Of a stretch of 64,000 bases of DNA, positions 62,045 to 64,000 are shown piece after piece (the first letter of the stretch is position 1; each line of letters begins with the position of its first letter). Origin of the DNA: Ruegeria_C sp041537905. GTDB taxonomy: Bacteria; Pseudomonadota; Alphaproteobacteria; Rhodobacterales; Rhodobacteraceae. The stretch covers positions 62,001 to 126,000 of the forward strand of contig NZ_JBGRUO010000008.1 in NCBI RefSeq assembly GCF_041537905.1, given 5' to 3'. The translations under genes and the position numbers were made by a program. The notes under the pieces were generated by a model. That model had not been told where the DNA came from, made no database searches, and saw only the letters and a list, made by a program, of their open reading frames with translations.

Positions 62045-63325
62045 ATGACCGTTCGGGATCACTACGGAAATCCACTCTCAACCGGTTTTCAGGACGCGCG
62101 CGACCACTACGACAAGGGCGTGGCGCTGTTTCTGAGTTCGAATTTCGGCGCGTCCAAGGCGTTTCAGGACGCCATTGATTCCGACCCCGGCTTTGCGCTG
62201 GCTTATGCGGGGCTGGCGCGGGCGCTGATGATGGAAGCGCGGATGGACGATGCCAAGGCGGCCATCAGCGAGGCAGCGCGGCTGGCCGAAAGCGACGATG
62301 ATCGCGCGCGCGGGCACGTCGCCGCGATAGCGCTGCTGCTGGCGGGCAAACCGACCGAGGCGCGTGCCGCAGTCATGGCACATATCCGCGAGTATCCGCG
62401 CGACGCGCTTGTGGCGCAGCTTTGCGCCAATGTGTTCGGCCTGATCGGGTTTTCTGGCGAGGTCGGGCGCGAGGCGGAACTGCTGGCCTATACCTCGGCC
62501 CTGTTGCCACAGTATGGCGAGGATTGGTGGATGATGTCGATGCATGCGCTGTCGCTGTGTGAGACCGGTCAGATCGGTGCCTCGATGCGGTTGATGGACA
62601 AGGCGTTGGCGCTGAACCCCAGAAACGCCAATGGGTCGCATTTCAGGGCGCACGCGCAATATGAGGCAGGCGAAACCCAAGCGGGACGTGCCTATCTGGA
62701 CGAGTGGCTGGCCGAGTATGATGACCGCTCCGTGTTGCACGGCCATCTCAGCTGGCACTGCGCGCTCTGGGCGCTGCATGCAGGCGATGCAGCGGCCATG
62801 TGGCAGGCGGTCGATGGTGGTGTCGCACCGGGGGCAGCCAAGGGGCTGCCGATCAACGTGCTGACCGATACGGCGGCGATCCTCTATCGCGCCGAGCTTG
62901 CGGGGATTGCGGTTGAACCGCACCGCTGGTCGGTGCTCAGCGACTATGCCGCGCAGAATTTCCCCGAAACCGGGCAGAGCTTTGCCGATATCCACGCGGC
63001 TTTGGCCCATGCGATGGCGGGCGAGGGCGCACGCCTGGCGAAGATCGCCGAAACGGCCAAGGGGTTCGCGGGTGATCTGGTACGCCCGGTCGCCCGCGCC
63101 TGGGGCGCGATTGCGCGCGAGGACTGGACGGGCGCGCTGGCCGATCTGTCGCAGACCATGGCGCGCACGGAACGGCTGGGCGGCAGCCGAGCGCAGCGGG
63201 ATCTGCTGGAACTGACCTATGTGAATGTTCTGCTGAAACTCGGTCAGGTCGAAGAGGCGCGCCGCAATCTGACGACACGACGCCCGGTTCTGGCCGAAGC
63301 ACCGCCGGTTGCTGCGTTTCCCTAA
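62045..63325 (+). CDS. TPR protein of the TTC38 type
   Basis: The ATG at 62045 has GGGGGCGAG upstream and gives 426 residues; an ATG at 62027 adds six. It opens with DHYGNPLSTGFQDARDHYDKG, the signature of TTC38-like proteins, followed by helical repeats (AFQDAIDSDPGFALAYAGLARALM and others) over most of the length. It is soluble and acts as a binding scaffold. The bacterial role is unknown. Confidence 0.85.
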   Translation: MTVRDHYGNPLSTGFQDARDHYDKGVALFLSSNFGASKAFQDAIDSDPGFALAYAGLARALMMEARMDDAKAAISEAARLAESDDDRARGHVAAIALLLAGKPTEARAAVMAHIREYPRDALVAQLCANVFGLIGFSGEVGREAELLAYTSALLPQYGEDWWMMSMHALSLCETGQIGASMRLMDKALALNPRNANGSHFRAHAQYEAGETQAGRAYLDEWLAEYDDRSVLHGHLSWHCALWALHAGDAAAMWQAVDGGVAPGAAKGLPINVLTDTAAILYRAELAGIAVEPHRWSVLSDYAAQNFPETGQSFADIHAALAHAMAGEGARLAKIAETAKGFAGDLVRPVARAWGAIAREDWTGALADLSQTMARTERLGGSRAQRDLLELTYVNVLLKLGQVEEARRNLTTRRPVLAEAPPVAAFP

Positions 63326-63328
63326 GCG

Positions 63329-63694
63329 TTACTTGGTCGCGGGCAGGCTTTCATCGAACTTGATCGACTCACCGCAGCCGCAGGCATCAACCACATTGGG
63401 GTTCTTGAACTTGAACCCCGATTCCAGCAGCGAGACCTCATAGTCGATCTCGGTGCCAAAAAGGAACATCTGCGCCATTGGAGCGATCAAAATGCGCGCG
63501 CCATCCTGTTCCACCACCTCGTCATGGGATTCGGCAGCATCGACATAGTCCATGGTGTATTCCATGCCGGCGCAGCCGCCTTTCTTGACACCGATACGCA
63601 GGCCCGAATGCCCGCCCTTGGCCATCAGCTTGGCGATCTGCGCTGCCGCGCGCGGTGTCATCGTCACCGCCTGTTTGCCGGGAATACCGAACAT
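63329..63694 (-). CDS. A-type iron-sulfur carrier (HesB/IscA/SufA)
   Basis: This 121-residue protein has the three cysteines of A-type carriers: GGCAGMEYTM (near residue 40) and DACGCGES (near 106-110). It holds and delivers Fe-S clusters. It is longer than IscA (107) and closest in layout to SufA, but no suf or isc genes are adjacent, so ErpA/SufA identity is left open. Confidence 0.92.
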   Translation of the reverse strand: MFGIPGKQAVTMTPRAAAQIAKLMAKGGHSGLRIGVKKGGCAGMEYTMDYVDAAESHDEVVEQDGARILIAPMAQMFLFGTEIDYEVSLLESGFKFKNPNVVDACGCGESIKFDESLPATK

Positions 63695-63782
63695 CTAAGA
63701 ACTCCTTCGCGCGTGTCGCGCTCTTGCGGCTAATCTAGGTCGTCCACGCAGTGGGCTCAAGGGGTTGCCAGCGCAAAGACGA

Positions 63783-63802
63783 GCCCGCGCCGTAAGCGGG
63801 CC
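63783..63802 (-). terminator. Weak hairpin after the GDPD gene
   Basis: The stem GCCCGC / GCGGGC (63783-63788 with 63797-63802) lies just beyond the minus-strand stop at 63818. Only a short T-rich run follows (TCGTCTTT), so termination strength is uncertain. Confidence 0.45.
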
Positions 63803-63817
63803 CTAACAGGTGACGGG

Positions 63818-64000
63818 TCAAAGGCCCATGCAGTTCGCGTAATAGGTGACCGTTGCGGGCCAGTCCGAAAACACGCCCTTCACCCCCACGTCCTGGGCCA
63901 GAACATCCAGCATTTGGTAATACATGCTGTCATCTTTCGTCAGATCCGCCACCGACTGAAAATACCAATCGCCGCCCGAAGCCAGTGGTCCCGACCGCTC
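63818..64000 (-). CDS. Glycerophosphodiester phosphodiesterase, C-terminal end
   Basis: This is the last 60 residues of a gene that begins beyond the window. The pattern VADLTKDDSMYYQMLDVLAQ, then GVKGVFSDWPATVTYYANCM, matches the end of GDPD/GlpQ TIM barrels, where VDGVFSDFPD-like sequence closes the barrel. The enzyme releases glycerol-3-phosphate from phospholipid headgroups. Only the C-terminus is visible. Confidence 0.75.
   Translation of the reverse strand, partial: ERSGPLASGGDWYFQSVADLTKDDSMYYQMLDVLAQDVGVKGVFSDWPATVTYYANCMGL

Overview
The window is 64 kb of dense, GC-rich alphaproteobacterial chromosome. It looks like a marine Rhodobacteraceae of the Roseobacter group. The signs are the tatABC operon, an alpha-type cys operon (SUMT, DUF2849, sulfite reductase, APS reductase, DUF934, Fpr), a DctBD-controlled TRAP dicarboxylate transporter, CO-dehydrogenase-type (cox) accessory genes, a selenium-binding/methanethiol oxidase gene, an RTX protein and a TAXI-TRAP binding protein. 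I do not name a species. I found no rRNA, tRNA, CRISPR array, insertion sequence or prophage. No gene-free stretch exceeds about 300 bases.

Layout. 1-5.2 kb: end of an NlpD-like LytM protein, an extensin-like protein, tyrA-hisC, and a large lysine/alanine-rich protein with a peptidoglycan-binding N-terminus (effector candidate). 5.3-9.1 kb: a class V aminotransferase divergent from an Lrp regulator, an MtfA-like peptidase, a WYL regulator and a small monooxygenase-like protein. 9.3-15.3 kb: tatABC, an Imm32-like orphan, a DUF815 ATPase, an SDR, bioY with a clear promoter/operator, a zinc alcohol dehydrogenase, DUF1284 and a short PilP-like ORF. 15.4-20.5 kb: purF, a secreted protein, cvpA, radA and a membrane coiled-coil protein. 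20.6-29.1 kb: pqiA-like, small membrane protein, mlaF, mlaE, alr, fosA-like, dnaB, pyrE, pyrC and an unknown protein. 29.1-35.8 kb: a glycosyltransferase, then moxR/coxD, an inserted membrane gene, coxE, an xdhC-like gene and a molybdopterin-binding gene.

36-42 kb: mtoX/SBP56 with a membrane partner, infC (probable ATA start), an acidic Ala/Asp repeat protein and an RTX protein. 42-47.5 kb: assimilatory sulfur operon with a divergent Lrp regulator. 47.5-57 kb: a P450, dctBD, a candidate toxin/immunity pair and dctPQM. 57-64 kb: a solitary outer-membrane barrel, a DMT exporter, a TAXI binding protein, tpiA, a methyltransferase, a TPR protein, an A-type Fe-S carrier and the end of a glycerophosphodiester phosphodiesterase.

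The most notable points are these. The DctD homologue has lost the Walker A lysine and the GAFTGA loop, and two TGTGCGG..CCGCACA operators spaced 32 bp (three helical turns) lie upstream of dctP, which suggests sigma-54-independent control. A predicted basic toxin and acidic immunity gene sit between dctBD and dctPQM. The bioY promoter has a palindromic operator filling its -35/-10 spacer. A FosA-like protein with all catalytic residues is translationally coupled to dnaB. Several small, lower-GC genes are inserted in frame-neat fashion into otherwise conserved operons.
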